Positions 51,454-60,616 of a stretch of 64,000 nt of DNA are shown piece by piece; the first letter of the stretch is position 1; every line of letters begins with the position of its first letter. The stretch is from VXYL01 sp965199875 (GTDB taxonomy: Bacteria > Pseudomonadota > Gammaproteobacteria > Pseudomonadales > Azotimanducaceae). Under the pieces are notes generated by a model. The model searched no databases. It was not told the DNA's origin and saw nothing but the letters and a program-made list of their open reading frames with translations. The DNA lies in NCBI GenBank assembly GCA_965199875.1, contig OZ241346.1, positions 2,604,001 through 2,668,000 of the forward strand. Reading direction: 5' to 3'. The translations under genes and the position numbers were made by a program.

Positions 51454-54400
51454 CGAGGAGATCCTCTACCGCGACGACGAATCCCGGCTGCAACTGGCCG
51501 AACAAGGCCGCCCGTGGCGCTTCGACGGCGACGGCGCCGCCTACCGGCTGGTGGCGGAAGCCCATCGCATCCGCCTGGCCCATCTGTTCGATCCGGTGCT
51601 CGCCGTCCACTGCTCGCTGGTGGAACCGCTGCCGCACCAGATCACCGCGGTGTACGAGGCCATGCTGCCGCGCCAGCCGCTGTGCTTTCTTCTGGCGGAC
51701 GATCCCGGCGCCGGCAAGACCATCATGGCTGGGCTCTTGATGAAGGAACTCGTCGCCCGCGGCGATCTGAAGCGGTGCCTTGTGGTGTGCCCCGGCAGTC
51801 TCGCGGAGCAGTGGCAGGACGAGCTGCACCGCCGCTTCGGGCTGGCGTTCGAGATTCTCACGAATGACAAGCTCGAGACCGCCCGCACGGGCAACTGGTT
51901 TCAGGAGAACGACCTCGCCATCGCCCGCCTGGACAAGCTGGCGCGGAACGAAGACGTGCAGGCGCTGCTCGCCGCGCCGGACTGCCGCTACGATCTCGTG
52001 GTGTGCGACGAGGCGCACAAGATGTCCGCCAGCTTCACCGGCGGCGAAATCAAGGTCACCAAGCGCTACCGCCTGGGGCAGCTGCTCTCTGGTCTCACCC
52101 GCCACTTCCTGCTGCTGACGGCCACTCCCCACAACGGCAAGGAGGAGGACTTCCAGCTGTTCCTCGCCCTCTTGGACGGCGATCGCTTCGAGGGCCGCTT
52201 CCGGGACGGCACCCATCAGGTGGACGTCTCCGACCTGATGCGCCGCATGGTGAAGGAGAACCTGCTGAAGTTCGACGGCCGGCCACTGTTCCCGGAGCGC
52301 ATCGCCCACTCCGTGCCGTACCGGCTCTCCGCTGCCGAAGCGCGTCTCTACCAAGCCGTGACGGGATATGTGCGCGAGGAGTTCAACCGCGCCGAAGCCC
52401 TGCAGAACGACAAGCGGGTCGGCGCCGTGGGCTTCGCGCTGACGATTCTGCAACGGCGCCTGGCCTCTTCGCCGGAGGCCATACACCAGTCCCTGCGGCG
52501 ACGGCGCGAACGCTTGGAAGGCCGCCTGCAAGGCGCAGCCGTTCCCGATGGCCCCGCGTTGGACGCCGAGGACCTTGAGGATCTAGAGGACGCGCCCTTC
52601 GAGGAACTGGAGGCGGCGGAATCCGCCGTTGTGGACCAAGCCTCCGCTGCCGCCACCCTCGCCGAACTGCAGGCGGAGATCGACACGCTGCGGCACTTGG
52701 AATCCCTCGCCGCCGCGTTGCGGCACAGCGGCGAGGACACCAAGTGGCAGGAACTCGCCAGCCTGCTCGCCACGATCTTCACGCCCAAGCGCCTCGCCAG
52801 CGAAGTGGCCGAAGAACGCGCCCGCTACCACGGCAGCGGCGCCATTCCGCCGCCGGTGCCATCGCCACGCCAGAAGCTGGTGGTGTTCACCGAGCATCGG
52901 GACACCTTGAGTGCCTTGCAGCGGCGCATCGGCACTTTGCTCGGCCGCCCGAACGCGCTGGCCGTCATCCACGGCGGCATGCGGCGCGAAGAACGCCGCC
53001 GGGCGCAGGAAACGTTTCTGAACGATCCCCAAACCCAAGTGCTGCTCGCTACGGACGCCGCCGGCGAGGGCATCAACCTGCAACGCGCCCACCTGATGGT
53101 GAACTACGACCTGCCGTGGAACCCGAACCGCCTGGAGCAGCGCTTCGGGCGCATCCACCGCATCGGCCAGCGCGAGGTGTGCCACCTGTGGAACCTGGTG
53201 GCGGCGGAAACCCGCGAAGGCGACGTGTATCGCACCCTGCTCGACAAGCTGGAGCAGGCCCGCTTCGCCCTCGGCGGGCAGGTGTTCGACGTGCTCGGCA
53301 AGCTGCAATTCGAAGGCCGCCCGCTGCGCGAGCTGCTGATCGAGGCCATCCGCTACGGCGACCGGCCCGAAGTGAAGGCGCGCCTTTCCCAAGCCGTCGG
53401 CGCAGCCGTGGATCGCCCGCACCTGCAAGCCCTGATCGAGGAACGTGCGTTGGCGCAGGATGCGATGGATTCCGCCCAAGTGGCCCGCGTGCGCGAGAAC
53501 ATGGAACGCGCCGAAGCGCGGCGCTTGCAGCCGCACTACGTGGAATCCTTCTTCCTGGAAGCGTTCCGCCAGCTCGGCGGCACAGCGCGGCAGCGGGAGC
53601 CGCGCCGCTACGAAGTGACGCACGTGCCGGCGACGGTACGCAACCGAGATCGGCAGATCGGCGCTGGCGACCCGGTGCTGCGCCGCTACGAACGCATCGC
53701 CTTCGAGAAGGCCCTGCTGACGCCGGACGGCAAGCCGCCGGCCACATTCGTCTGCCCCGGCCACCCGCTGCTCGACGCCGTGCTGGCCCTCACCTTGGAG
53801 CGCAACCGAGACCTGCTGCAACGCGGCACGGTGCTGGTGGACGACAGCGACCCGGGCATCGAACCACGCGCCCTCTTCACGTTGGAGCATACGGTGCGGG
53901 ATAGTGAGTACACGCTCTCTCGCAGGATGCTGTATGTGGCGATGGATGCGGCCGGCGCTTGCCGCCACTTGCACCACGCGCCGTACTTGGACTATCGCCC
54001 GCTCCGCGATGCCGAGCCGACCCCGGCGGACATCCTCGCCCGCCCAGAGTGCGCCTGGATCACCCGCGAGCTGGTGGCCGCCGCCGAGCGGGAAGCCATC
54101 ACCACGGTCGTGCCGGCGCACATCCGCGAAGTGCGCGAACGGCGCATGGAGTGGATCGCCAAGACCCGCGCCGCCGTCCAGGAGCGCCTCACCAAGGAAA
54201 TCGCCCACTGGGACAGCCGTGCCAATGCCCTGCGACTGCAAGAGGAAGCCGGCAAGCCCGGCGCCCGCCTGAACTCCGCCGAAGCCCGCCGCCGCGCCGA
54301 CGACCTGCAGGAGCGCTTGCGTGAGCGCATGGCGCAGCTGGAACGGGAAGGCCGGTTCTCCGCCGCGCCGCCCACCGTGATCGGCGCCTTGGTGGTGGCG

Positions 54401-54835
54401 CCGGCTGGTCTGCTCGCTGCGATGACCGGCCAAGCCGCGCCTTCCCAACCCGCCGACACCCAAGCCTCCGCCGCCCGCGCACGAGCCGTCGTCATGGCGC
54501 TGGAACGGCACCTCGGCTTCGAGCCGACGGACCGCGAGTTCGAGAAGCTCGGCTACGACATCGAGAGCCGCATCCCCGGCACCGGCAAGCTGCGCTTCAT
54601 CGAGGTGAAGGGCCGCACGGCGGATGCCGACAGCATCACCGTCACCCGCAACGAGGTGCTGACGGCGCTGAACAAGCCGGAGGACTTCATCCTCGCCATC
54701 GTGCGTTTCGACGAGGGCGGTGCCCACGACGTGCGCTACGTGCGCGAGCCGTTCCGCCAGGAGCCGGATTTCGGGGCGGTGAGCGTGAACTACCGGGTGG
54801 CGGAACTGTGGCAGCGGGGAACGGAGCCAGGATGA
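51317..54835 (+). CDS. SNF2-type DEAH helicase with C-terminal DUF3883-like domain
   Basis: 1172 residues. Domain 1 has LLADDPGAGKTIMAGLLMKEL near residue 128 (Walker A), CLVVCPGSLAEQWQDEL, VVCDEAHKMS near 229 and LLLTATPHNGKEEDF near 267. Domain 2 has VVFTEHRDTL, LLATDAAGEGINLQRA near 576 and NPNRLEQRFGRIHRIGQRE near 603, the Snf2 motif VI. A long helical linker leads to a C-terminal domain (about 1065-1160; LERHLGFEPTDREFEKLGYDIESR and FIEVKGRTADADSITVTRNE) matching DUF3883, an endonuclease-like fold. Helicases of this build recur beside DUF1156 and DUF499 genes in defence islands. It starts at TTG 51317. Confidence 0.9.
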   Translation: MKLEDLTPNASVRGIRPDAPVTVVQAQWHGADALTLTYRLAGGGVAEEILYRDDESRLQLAEQGRPWRFDGDGAAYRLVAEAHRIRLAHLFDPVLAVHCSLVEPLPHQITAVYEAMLPRQPLCFLLADDPGAGKTIMAGLLMKELVARGDLKRCLVVCPGSLAEQWQDELHRRFGLAFEILTNDKLETARTGNWFQENDLAIARLDKLARNEDVQALLAAPDCRYDLVVCDEAHKMSASFTGGEIKVTKRYRLGQLLSGLTRHFLLLTATPHNGKEEDFQLFLALLDGDRFEGRFRDGTHQVDVSDLMRRMVKENLLKFDGRPLFPERIAHSVPYRLSAAEARLYQAVTGYVREEFNRAEALQNDKRVGAVGFALTILQRRLASSPEAIHQSLRRRRERLEGRLQGAAVPDGPALDAEDLEDLEDAPFEELEAAESAVVDQASAAATLAELQAEIDTLRHLESLAAALRHSGEDTKWQELASLLATIFTPKRLASEVAEERARYHGSGAIPPPVPSPRQKLVVFTEHRDTLSALQRRIGTLLGRPNALAVIHGGMRREERRRAQETFLNDPQTQVLLATDAAGEGINLQRAHLMVNYDLPWNPNRLEQRFGRIHRIGQREVCHLWNLVAAETREGDVYRTLLDKLEQARFALGGQVFDVLGKLQFEGRPLRELLIEAIRYGDRPEVKARLSQAVGAAVDRPHLQALIEERALAQDAMDSAQVARVRENMERAEARRLQPHYVESFFLEAFRQLGGTARQREPRRYEVTHVPATVRNRDRQIGAGDPVLRRYERIAFEKALLTPDGKPPATFVCPGHPLLDAVLALTLERNRDLLQRGTVLVDDSDPGIEPRALFTLEHTVRDSEYTLSRRMLYVAMDAAGACRHLHHAPYLDYRPLRDAEPTPADILARPECAWITRELVAAAEREAITTVVPAHIREVRERRMEWIAKTRAAVQERLTKEIAHWDSRANALRLQEEAGKPGARLNSAEARRRADDLQERLRERMAQLEREGRFSAAPPTVIGALVVAPAGLLAAMTGQAAPSQPADTQASAARARAVVMALERHLGFEPTDREFEKLGYDIESRIPGTGKLRFIEVKGRTADADSITVTRNEVLTALNKPEDFILAIVRFDEGGAHDVRYVREPFRQEPDFGAVSVNYRVAELWQRGTEPG

Positions 54836-54990
54836 GCCGGAAGATCCATCGGTGCCTGCATACGGGCTACTCGCCTTCCCAAGTGATTCAGCGTGTCAGC
54901 GCCCGAGACGACGTTGGTGTCCGGCAGGCACTGTGGGCAGCACGGACGCCCGCGCCGAGCGGCAGCGTGATCCGCGCCAATCTTGGCTAG
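54832..54990 (+). CDS. Short open frame coupled to the helicase stop
   Basis: A 52-residue frame whose ATG overlaps the helicase TGA as ATGA. It reads MSRKIHRCLHTGYSPSQVI and has no recognised domain. The overlap suggests the start of a once longer downstream gene; on the opposite strand the same DNA encodes a PIN-like LPDTNVVS, so this stretch may simply be debris. Confidence 0.25.
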   Translation: MSRKIHRCLHTGYSPSQVIQRVSARDDVGVRQALWAARTPAPSGSVIRANLG

Positions 54991-54998
54991 GTCGAGCG

Positions 54999-55471
54999 GT
55001 GAAGCGCACGATCCTAGGCTTTCGCCTCGACGAGGACGGCGACTGGATCGCGAATCTCGACTGCGCCCACGGCCAGCATGTGCGCCACCATCCGCCCTTC
55101 ACGAACCGCCCGTGGGTGGTGAGCGAGGCCGGACGCAAGGGGATGCTCGGCACGGCGCTCGACTGCTCGCGCTGCGACCGGATGGAATGGCCCGAGGGGT
55201 GGTCGCCTACCGCCGGACGCCGGAGTTCGACGAGACGACGGTTCCCCCGGGTCTCATGTCGGAGCACACGACGAAGCGCGGCGTCTGGGCCAGGATCCAC
55301 GTGATTTGCGGGGCATTGCGCTACCACGTCGGCCCGCCGCTCGACCGCTCGTTCCGAGTCGATCCGACGTCGAGCGCGGTCATCGTGCCAGACGTGCGGC
55401 ATCGGGTAGAGCCGGAAGGCCCTGTGCGGTTCTTCGTCGAGTTCGCGCGGGCGAGGCCGCCGCCCAGGTAG
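54999..55471 (+). pseudogene. DUF3565-DUF1971 (TehB-like) gene broken by one frameshift
   Basis: The first frame from GTG 54999 gives a complete DUF3565-like domain (KRTILGFRLDEDGDW, HGQHVRHHPPFTNRPWV, LDCSRCDRMEWPEG). At a run of four G near 55197 the homology moves to the -1 frame, which continues YRRTPEFDETTVPPGLMS, HTTKRGVWARIHVICGALRY and RHRVEPEGPVRFFVEFARA, a DUF1971 cupin-like domain, to TAG at 55469. Restoring one G would fuse them as a single ~157-residue protein. A sequencing error in the homopolymer is an alternative. Neither domain has a known role in defence. Confidence 0.65.
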
Positions 55472-55472
55472 G

Positions 55473-55524
55473 AAGCTCTCCTCAGCTCCGATACGACGAC
55501 GTTGGTATCCAGCGGGTACGTCAC
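55473..55524 (-). pseudogene. Truncated PIN-domain (VapC-like) toxin
   Basis: It starts GTG 55524, overlapping the antitoxin stop as GTGA, and reads MTYPLDTNVVVSELRRA, the classic PIN N-terminus with the first catalytic Asp. Homology ends after about 16 codons, exactly where the DUF1971 frame ends on the other strand. The toxin has therefore lost its body, probably by the rearrangement that brought in the neighbouring gene. Confidence 0.65.
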
Positions 55525-55778
55525 GACAAGGCGGCGGCGCGATACACGCCGGCCAGCATCCGGGGCGGCTCAAAGTCGATGTCCGCACTTTCGGGCATTG
55601 CCAGCAGGTCCACGATGTTCGCTTCCTGCTTCGTCAAGGCGACGTACTCCTCCACCGTGAGAAGCACATGCGCGGCCTTGCCGTGGCTGGTGATCACCAC
55701 CGGCCCGTCGCGGGCTTGGCGCTTCGCCTTGCTGACGTCGCGGTTGAACTCCCTGCCGGTCATGGTCGTGATGGCCAT
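55521..55778 (-). CDS. Phd/YefM-type antitoxin
   Basis: 85 residues. The N-terminal Phd/YefM DNA-binding fold is visible in MAITTMTGREFNRDVSKAKRQARDGPVVITSHGKAAHVLLTVEEY, followed by a C-terminal toxin-binding tail (DFEPPRMLAGVYRAA). ATG 55778 is preferred over an upstream start because MTGREFN is the family N-terminus. It would repress its own operon and neutralise a PIN toxin, but the toxin gene overlapping its end is truncated, leaving an orphan antitoxin. Confidence 0.85.
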   Translation of the reverse strand: MAITTMTGREFNRDVSKAKRQARDGPVVITSHGKAAHVLLTVEEYVALTKQEANIVDLLAMPESADIDFEPPRMLAGVYRAAALS

Positions 55779-55877
55779 GATGACTCCCGGGGGCGTGTGG
55801 GCAAGCACGACACTACCCCGCAAACGAGGTGCTGAAGGAGCCTTGAACAAGCCGCACCTCTTTGATGGATCAGAGTG

Positions 55878-56267
55878 TTACATGCCCTGCTTCACTCGCG
55901 CATGGGGCAGGTTGGGGCTGGCGGGGTCCACGGTCACCATGCGCCGCGCCGGGTTGACGACGAGATCCATGTCTTCCATCGGCACGGCGCCGAGCAGCAC
56001 TTCGTCGCCGAGCACCAGTGCGCCGACGTAGCAGAAGCGCTTCTCGAACGCCACTTTGAGCGGCCCGACGTAGGGGACGCTCGCGCTTCTGCCGTCCGCC
56101 ATGGACACCTCGCGCATCGACTCCCCTTCGAGGTCCAGCTGTACCGCGACATGCTCCGGTATGCACAGCATCAGCGCCCCCGTGTCCGCCAGCGCCCGCA
56201 CCCGCACGGGCGCCAGCTCCGTGCGCCTCGGATTGCTGAGTTCGACTTCCGCGAAAACGTGCCCCAT
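55878..56267 (-). CDS. Clan AA (retropepsin-like) aspartic protease
   Basis: 129 residues. The active-site loop is VRALADTGALMLCIPEHVA near residue 25, containing the DTG triad of single-domain aspartic proteases, and a second hydrophobic loop is VLLGAVPMEDMDLVVNPARRMV near 92. The length matches the small bacterial clan AA family, which works as a homodimer. There is no signal peptide. It is 99 bases upstream of the Phd-like antitoxin on the same strand. Similar small proteases often sit in toxin-antitoxin-rich regions; its substrate is unknown. Confidence 0.8.
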   Translation of the reverse strand: MGHVFAEVELSNPRRTELAPVRVRALADTGALMLCIPEHVAVQLDLEGESMREVSMADGRSASVPYVGPLKVAFEKRFCYVGALVLGDEVLLGAVPMEDMDLVVNPARRMVTVDPASPNLPHARVKQGM

Positions 56268-56422
56268 GCGCGGGTGCCTGCCAGTTGGAACGCAGCGGCA
56301 AGATTGGCACGGAGGCCGTCCTGCCGCAAATCGGGCGTACAGCCGACGGATGGAAGGACGCGGAGCGTCACAGCCGTTATGGTCATCGACGTAGACTATT
56401 GCTGACGACGCAGGAACAGGAC

Positions 56423-56701
56423 GTGGCAGCGACCTACCGATACCAGCCCGACTACGCCGTTCCGCCCGGCTCGCTTCTCAGGGAGTATCTGGCGGCGCGG
56501 GGCTTCTCCAATGCCAAGTTCGCCCGTCGCTGCGGCCGGTCGGCGAAGCTCATCAGCGAGATCGTGGCCGGCAAGGCACCGGTTGAACCGACCACCGCGC
56601 TACAGTTCGAGCGCGTGCTTGGCATGGACGCACGCATCTGGCTCGGGATCGAGGCCGACTATCAGCGCCACCAAGAGATGCACCGCCGAAGCCGAGGATG
56701 A
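56423..56701 (+). CDS. HigA/VapI-like Xre-family antitoxin (orphan)
   Basis: 92 residues with a helix-turn-helix: YAVPPGSLLREYLAARGFSNAKFARRCGRSAKLISEIVAGKAPVEPTTALQFERVLGMDARIWLGIEADYQRH. This is the HigA pattern including the P-P-G-x-x-L start and the W near residue 76. The start is probably GTG 56423 after AGGAACAGGA; the frame is open further upstream. No HigB toxin is visible on either side. It is divergent from the aspartic protease. Confidence 0.82.
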   Translation: MAATYRYQPDYAVPPGSLLREYLAARGFSNAKFARRCGRSAKLISEIVAGKAPVEPTTALQFERVLGMDARIWLGIEADYQRHQEMHRRSRG

Positions 56702-56828
56702 CGAGGCGACGACAGGGCGAATCTGTAGGTTCAACTTTCATTTATAAATCAATCGCTTAAGACAAGTAGGCACGGCGGACTCGCTGCCGTGTACAATCCG
56801 CCCACTCTCCCTGCCGGGCCGGCTAGCG

Positions 56829-57623
56829 ATGGACGGACGAGGAAACGAACAGCGCCTTGGGTTCAGCCTGTCCGGCGAGGCGGTCTCCGTGGAGTCCTTC
56901 ATCGCCGTCGCCGAGAAGCTCACGGACTTGCTGCGGGAACTCGGACGTCGATGACGGGTGGCCGCGCTCTGGAGTGGCACATCGCCGACCTGCGCACCGG
57001 CAGCGCCCATCTAGCCATGAGGCCGCACACGGAGGCACTCCAAGGCGCAGAGAGCGCTGCCCCGATCATCGCCTCCGCGCTCGACGGCCTTGAGGTGGTC
57101 GAAGGCGCCGCGCAAAGACCGCCCCACTTCAGCGATCAAGCGCTGCGACATGCGAAGTCCCTCGTCAACGCTCCGAAGCGACATCCCAACGGCTTGTCGA
57201 TCTTCGGCGGCAGCGGAACCCGCACCCCGTCGAGTTGCAATCTCCAAAAGCCTTGTAGCCCATGTGGACGAGCTCCTCGGTGCCGCGTCCGTCGCGATCG
57301 GGTTGCTGGAAGGCAGGCTCGAGGCGCTGACCGTGCATGGCGCCATCGAATTCAGCATCTACGACTCGATTACGAATCGTCGGATTCCGTGCGGCTGCAA
57401 TCGCGAAACGCTCGATGCGGCCATCCAGCACTTCGAAAACCGCGTGTCCGTGAGCGGGGAGATCCGGTTCAACGCTCGCGGAGAGGCCTCGTCGATAAAG
57501 GTCGACGAAGTCCATCCGCTTGGAACCGGCCCTCTGCCGCAAGCAAAGGACATTCTCGGGTTGTTTGCCGACCACAAGATCGACACCGACGAATGGTCCA
57601 AGTTCGTGCGGGAAAAGTGGTAG
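56829..57623 (+). pseudogene. Doubly frameshifted gene of an unnamed accessory family
   Basis: Three readings join into one protein. ATG 56829 gives LGFSLSGEAVSVESFIAVAEKL up to ELGRR and TGA at 56952. A second frame from ATG 56951 continues ALEWHIADLRTGSAHLAMRP to SLVNAPKRHPNGLSIF. Near 57240 the first frame resumes with SLVAHVDELLGAASVAIGLLEGRLEALTVHG, ASSIKVDEVHPLG and DTDEWSKFVREKW. The halves look like a family of roughly 250-residue proteins common beside toxin genes, but I cannot name it. The first break has an ATGA overlap, so separate translation is possible. The last 70 bases resemble 45333-45402. It ends 37 bases before the DUF1156 gene. Confidence 0.55.
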
Positions 57624-57660
57624 CCCACAAGGCCGACGTGTTCGAACTGCGCTGAACGAC

Positions 57661-60540
57661 ATGGCTCTTCGCAAGAAGCTCATCGAAGTCGCTCTGCCGC
57701 TGGACGCCATCAACAAGGCGTCGGCGCGGGAGAAGTCGATTCGGCATGGGCATCCGAGTACGCTGTATCTGTGGTGGGCGCGGAGGCCGTTGGCGGCGGC
57801 GCGGGCGGTGATCTTTGCGCAGATGGTGGACGATCCGACTTCGTGGCCGGAGGAGTTCCCGACCGAGGCGGCGCAGGAGGCGGAGCGGCAGCGGCTGTTC
57901 CGGCTGATCGAGCAGCTGGTGCTGTGGGAGAACACCACCAACGAGGAGTTGCTGGAGCAGGCGCGCAACGAGATTCGGCGCAGCTGGCGGCGCACTTGCG
58001 CGGAGCATCGGGATCACCACCAAGCGGCGGAACTGTTCGATCCGGAGCGGCTGCCGGCCTTCCACGATCCGTTCGCCGGCGGCGGCTCGCTGCCGTTGGA
58101 GGCGCAGCGGCTGGGGCTGGAAGCCCACGCTTCGGACTTGAACCCGGTGGCCGTGCTCATCAACAAGGCGATGATCGAGATTCCGCCGAAGTTCGCCGGG
58201 ATGCCGCCGGTGAACCCCGAAGCGCGGGCGCAGATGGCGAAAGACCGCGAGCTGGGCATGGAGCGGGAGTGGAAGGGCGCGCAAGGGCTGGCCGAGGACG
58301 TGCGCTACTACGGCAAGTGGATGCGCGACGAAGCCGAGAAGCGCATCGGGCACCTGTATCCGAAGGTGGAAGTGACGGCGGAGATGGCCAGGGAGGGGCC
58401 AGACTTGGAGCGCTATGTGGGGCGCAAGCTCACGGTGATCGCCTGGCTGTGGGCGCGGACGGTGAAGAGCCCGAATCCGGCGTTTCGGGATGTGGACGTG
58501 CCGTTGGCGACGACGTTTGTGCTGTCGAAGAGGGAGGGGCGGGAAGCGTATGTTCATCCTGTTGTTCAGGACCGCTGCTATTCGTTCAGCGTCAAGAGCG
58601 GCACGCCGCCGAGCGAAGCCACACGCGGTACATCGGCAGGACCGAGGCGGGCTTTCACTTGCTTGATGTCCGGCACTCCCATTACCTACGACCACATTCG
58701 GTCGGAAGGCGCGGCCGGGCGCATGGGGGAGCGGATGTTGGCCATCGTGGTCGAAGGAGATGGCGGCCGGGTGTACTTGGCTCCGACGCCGGACCACCAG
58801 GAGGTGCCGACGCAGGCAACGCCAGAGTGGCGTCCCGACTGCGAGCTGCCGAGAAAGCACCGGAACTTCCAAGGCCCAGTCTATGGCCTGACCAATGTAG
58901 GCGATCTGTTCACAGCACGTCAGCTGGTCGCACTGACAGCCCTTTCCGACCTTGTGGGATGTGTCCACTGCGTTGTCCAAGAGGCTGTCCATAGCGCGTC
59001 CAACGACGCCGACCCGCGCAAAGCAAATCAGTATGCAGAGTCGATGGCTCTGTACCTCGGGCTCTCGGTAAGCAGGCAAGCCAACCGGTCGTCCAGCCTC
59101 AACTTCTGGGATCCAGGCGGCGCGAAAATACAGCAGGTCTTCGCTCGGCAAGCCCTGCCGATGGTCTGGGACTTCGTGGAATCCAACCCGTTCTGCGGAT
59201 CGAGTGGGAACTTCGTCGGCCAAGTCGCGTATTTGAGCAAGGTCGTCGCGTATTCGCCGACGTCTCCAGAGCGTGGAGAAGCCGCCCAAAAGGACGCTCA
59301 AGTTGGCGGTGCATCCGACAACGCCATCTTCTCAACAGACCCACCCTACTTCGACAACATCAGCTACGCCGACTTGTCGGACTTCTTCTACGTCTGGCTG
59401 AGGCGCTCCCTTAGAAGTATCTTGCCAGAGCTATTCGGAACGCTCGCCGTACCAAAGACGGCCGAGTTGGTCGCCACCGGACATCGACACGCGAGCAAGC
59501 TGGCTGCGGACGTATTCTTCCTCGACGGCATGGCCAAGGCGATTCGATGTTTGGCGGAAAGGACGCATCCATCGTTCCCGGCCACCATCTACTATGCGTT
59601 CAAGCAAGCCGAGCAATCTGGCGAACACGGCACAGCCAGCACCGGCTGGGAGAAGTTTCTTGAGGCGGTAATCCTATCGGGCTTTTCGATTTCGGGTACT
59701 TGGCCTGTGCGAACTGAACTCACCAGCACGCTGAAGAAGCGGATGAGTGCGTTGGCGTCAAGCATCGTCCTCGTCTGCCGCAAACGCCCCGAAGACGCCC
59801 CACTCGCCACCCGTCGCCAGTTCATCGACGCCCTCAAGGCCGAGCTTCCCACCGCCCTAGCCCACCTCCAATCCGGCGGCATCGCCCCGGTCGATCTCGC
59901 CCAAGCCGCCATCGGCCCGGGCATGGCCGTCTACACGCGCTACGCCAAGGTCGTGGACGCCACCGGCGAAGCCGTCACCGTGCGCGAGGCGCTCACGCTC
60001 ATCAACCAGACCTTGGACGAGTGCTTGAGCGCCCAAGAGGGCGATTTCGATGCGGACACGCGCTGGGCACTGGCGTGGTTCGAGCAGCACGGCTTTGAGG
60101 ACGGCGACTACGGCGATGCGGAGACCCTCTCCAAGGCGAAGAACACCAGCATCGCCTCGCTGCAGGCCAACGGCATCCTGCAATCCAAGGCCGGCAAGGT
60201 GCAGCTGCTCGTCCCCCTCGCCCTGCGCGAAGACTGGGACCCGCGCTCGGCGGGAAGAGTGTCGGCCTGGCTGACGCTGCACCACCTGATCCGCGTTCAC
60301 GACGCCGGTGGCGAGCAGGCTGCCGCCGCGCTCGTCCGCGACCTCGGCGGCGTGGCCGAGACCGCCCGCGAACTCGCCTACCGCCTGTACGCCATCGCCG
60401 AACGCACCAAACGCGCCCCCGAAGCCCTGTGGTACAACGCACTGGTGCAAAGCTGGCCGGAGATCGACCGGTTGGCGCGGGAGGAGCGCCGCGACCAGGC
60501 CGACATGCTCGGCACGTCCACGGGAGCGCAAGGGGCTTGA
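57661..60540 (+). CDS. DUF1156/COG1743 DNA methylase
   Basis: 959 residues. The N-terminal DUF1156 domain begins LRKKLIEVALPLDAINKASAREKSIRHGHPSTLYLWWARRPLAAARAVIFAQ. Motif I is FHDPFAGGGSLPLEAQRLGLEAHASDLNPVA near residue 134, and motif IV is TDPPYFDNISYADLSDFFYVWLRR near 559, an N6-adenine type DPPY. COG1743 proteins are large adenine-methylase-like enzymes found with DUF499 and helicase genes in defence islands. It would mark self DNA or act within a restriction-like complex. It is followed after 76 bases by the SMC/OLD-like ATPase gene. Confidence 0.92.
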   Translation: MALRKKLIEVALPLDAINKASAREKSIRHGHPSTLYLWWARRPLAAARAVIFAQMVDDPTSWPEEFPTEAAQEAERQRLFRLIEQLVLWENTTNEELLEQARNEIRRSWRRTCAEHRDHHQAAELFDPERLPAFHDPFAGGGSLPLEAQRLGLEAHASDLNPVAVLINKAMIEIPPKFAGMPPVNPEARAQMAKDRELGMEREWKGAQGLAEDVRYYGKWMRDEAEKRIGHLYPKVEVTAEMAREGPDLERYVGRKLTVIAWLWARTVKSPNPAFRDVDVPLATTFVLSKREGREAYVHPVVQDRCYSFSVKSGTPPSEATRGTSAGPRRAFTCLMSGTPITYDHIRSEGAAGRMGERMLAIVVEGDGGRVYLAPTPDHQEVPTQATPEWRPDCELPRKHRNFQGPVYGLTNVGDLFTARQLVALTALSDLVGCVHCVVQEAVHSASNDADPRKANQYAESMALYLGLSVSRQANRSSSLNFWDPGGAKIQQVFARQALPMVWDFVESNPFCGSSGNFVGQVAYLSKVVAYSPTSPERGEAAQKDAQVGGASDNAIFSTDPPYFDNISYADLSDFFYVWLRRSLRSILPELFGTLAVPKTAELVATGHRHASKLAADVFFLDGMAKAIRCLAERTHPSFPATIYYAFKQAEQSGEHGTASTGWEKFLEAVILSGFSISGTWPVRTELTSTLKKRMSALASSIVLVCRKRPEDAPLATRRQFIDALKAELPTALAHLQSGGIAPVDLAQAAIGPGMAVYTRYAKVVDATGEAVTVREALTLINQTLDECLSAQEGDFDADTRWALAWFEQHGFEDGDYGDAETLSKAKNTSIASLQANGILQSKAGKVQLLVPLALREDWDPRSAGRVSAWLTLHHLIRVHDAGGEQAAAALVRDLGGVAETARELAYRLYAIAERTKRAPEALWYNALVQSWPEIDRLAREERRDQADMLGTSTGAQGA

Positions 60541-60616
60541 CACATGCCAAGGCCAATCCTGCGCCGCAACCGATTGCGCTCGTGTTAGGCTTGCCTCGTT
60601 TGGCGCGGGAGGCGGC

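Noticed and set aside
54880..54950. Second PIN-like N-terminus (LPDTNVVS) on the minus strand near the helicase stop
   Set aside because: Only about eight residues resemble a PIN domain, with no start codon or antitoxin beside it; too short to call a gene or a repeat of the vapC fragment.
56702..56828. Promoter for the degenerate gene (TACAAT at 56792-56797)
   Set aside because: The -10-like hexamer is good, but no acceptable -35 lies 16-18 bases upstream, so it was not listed as a feature.
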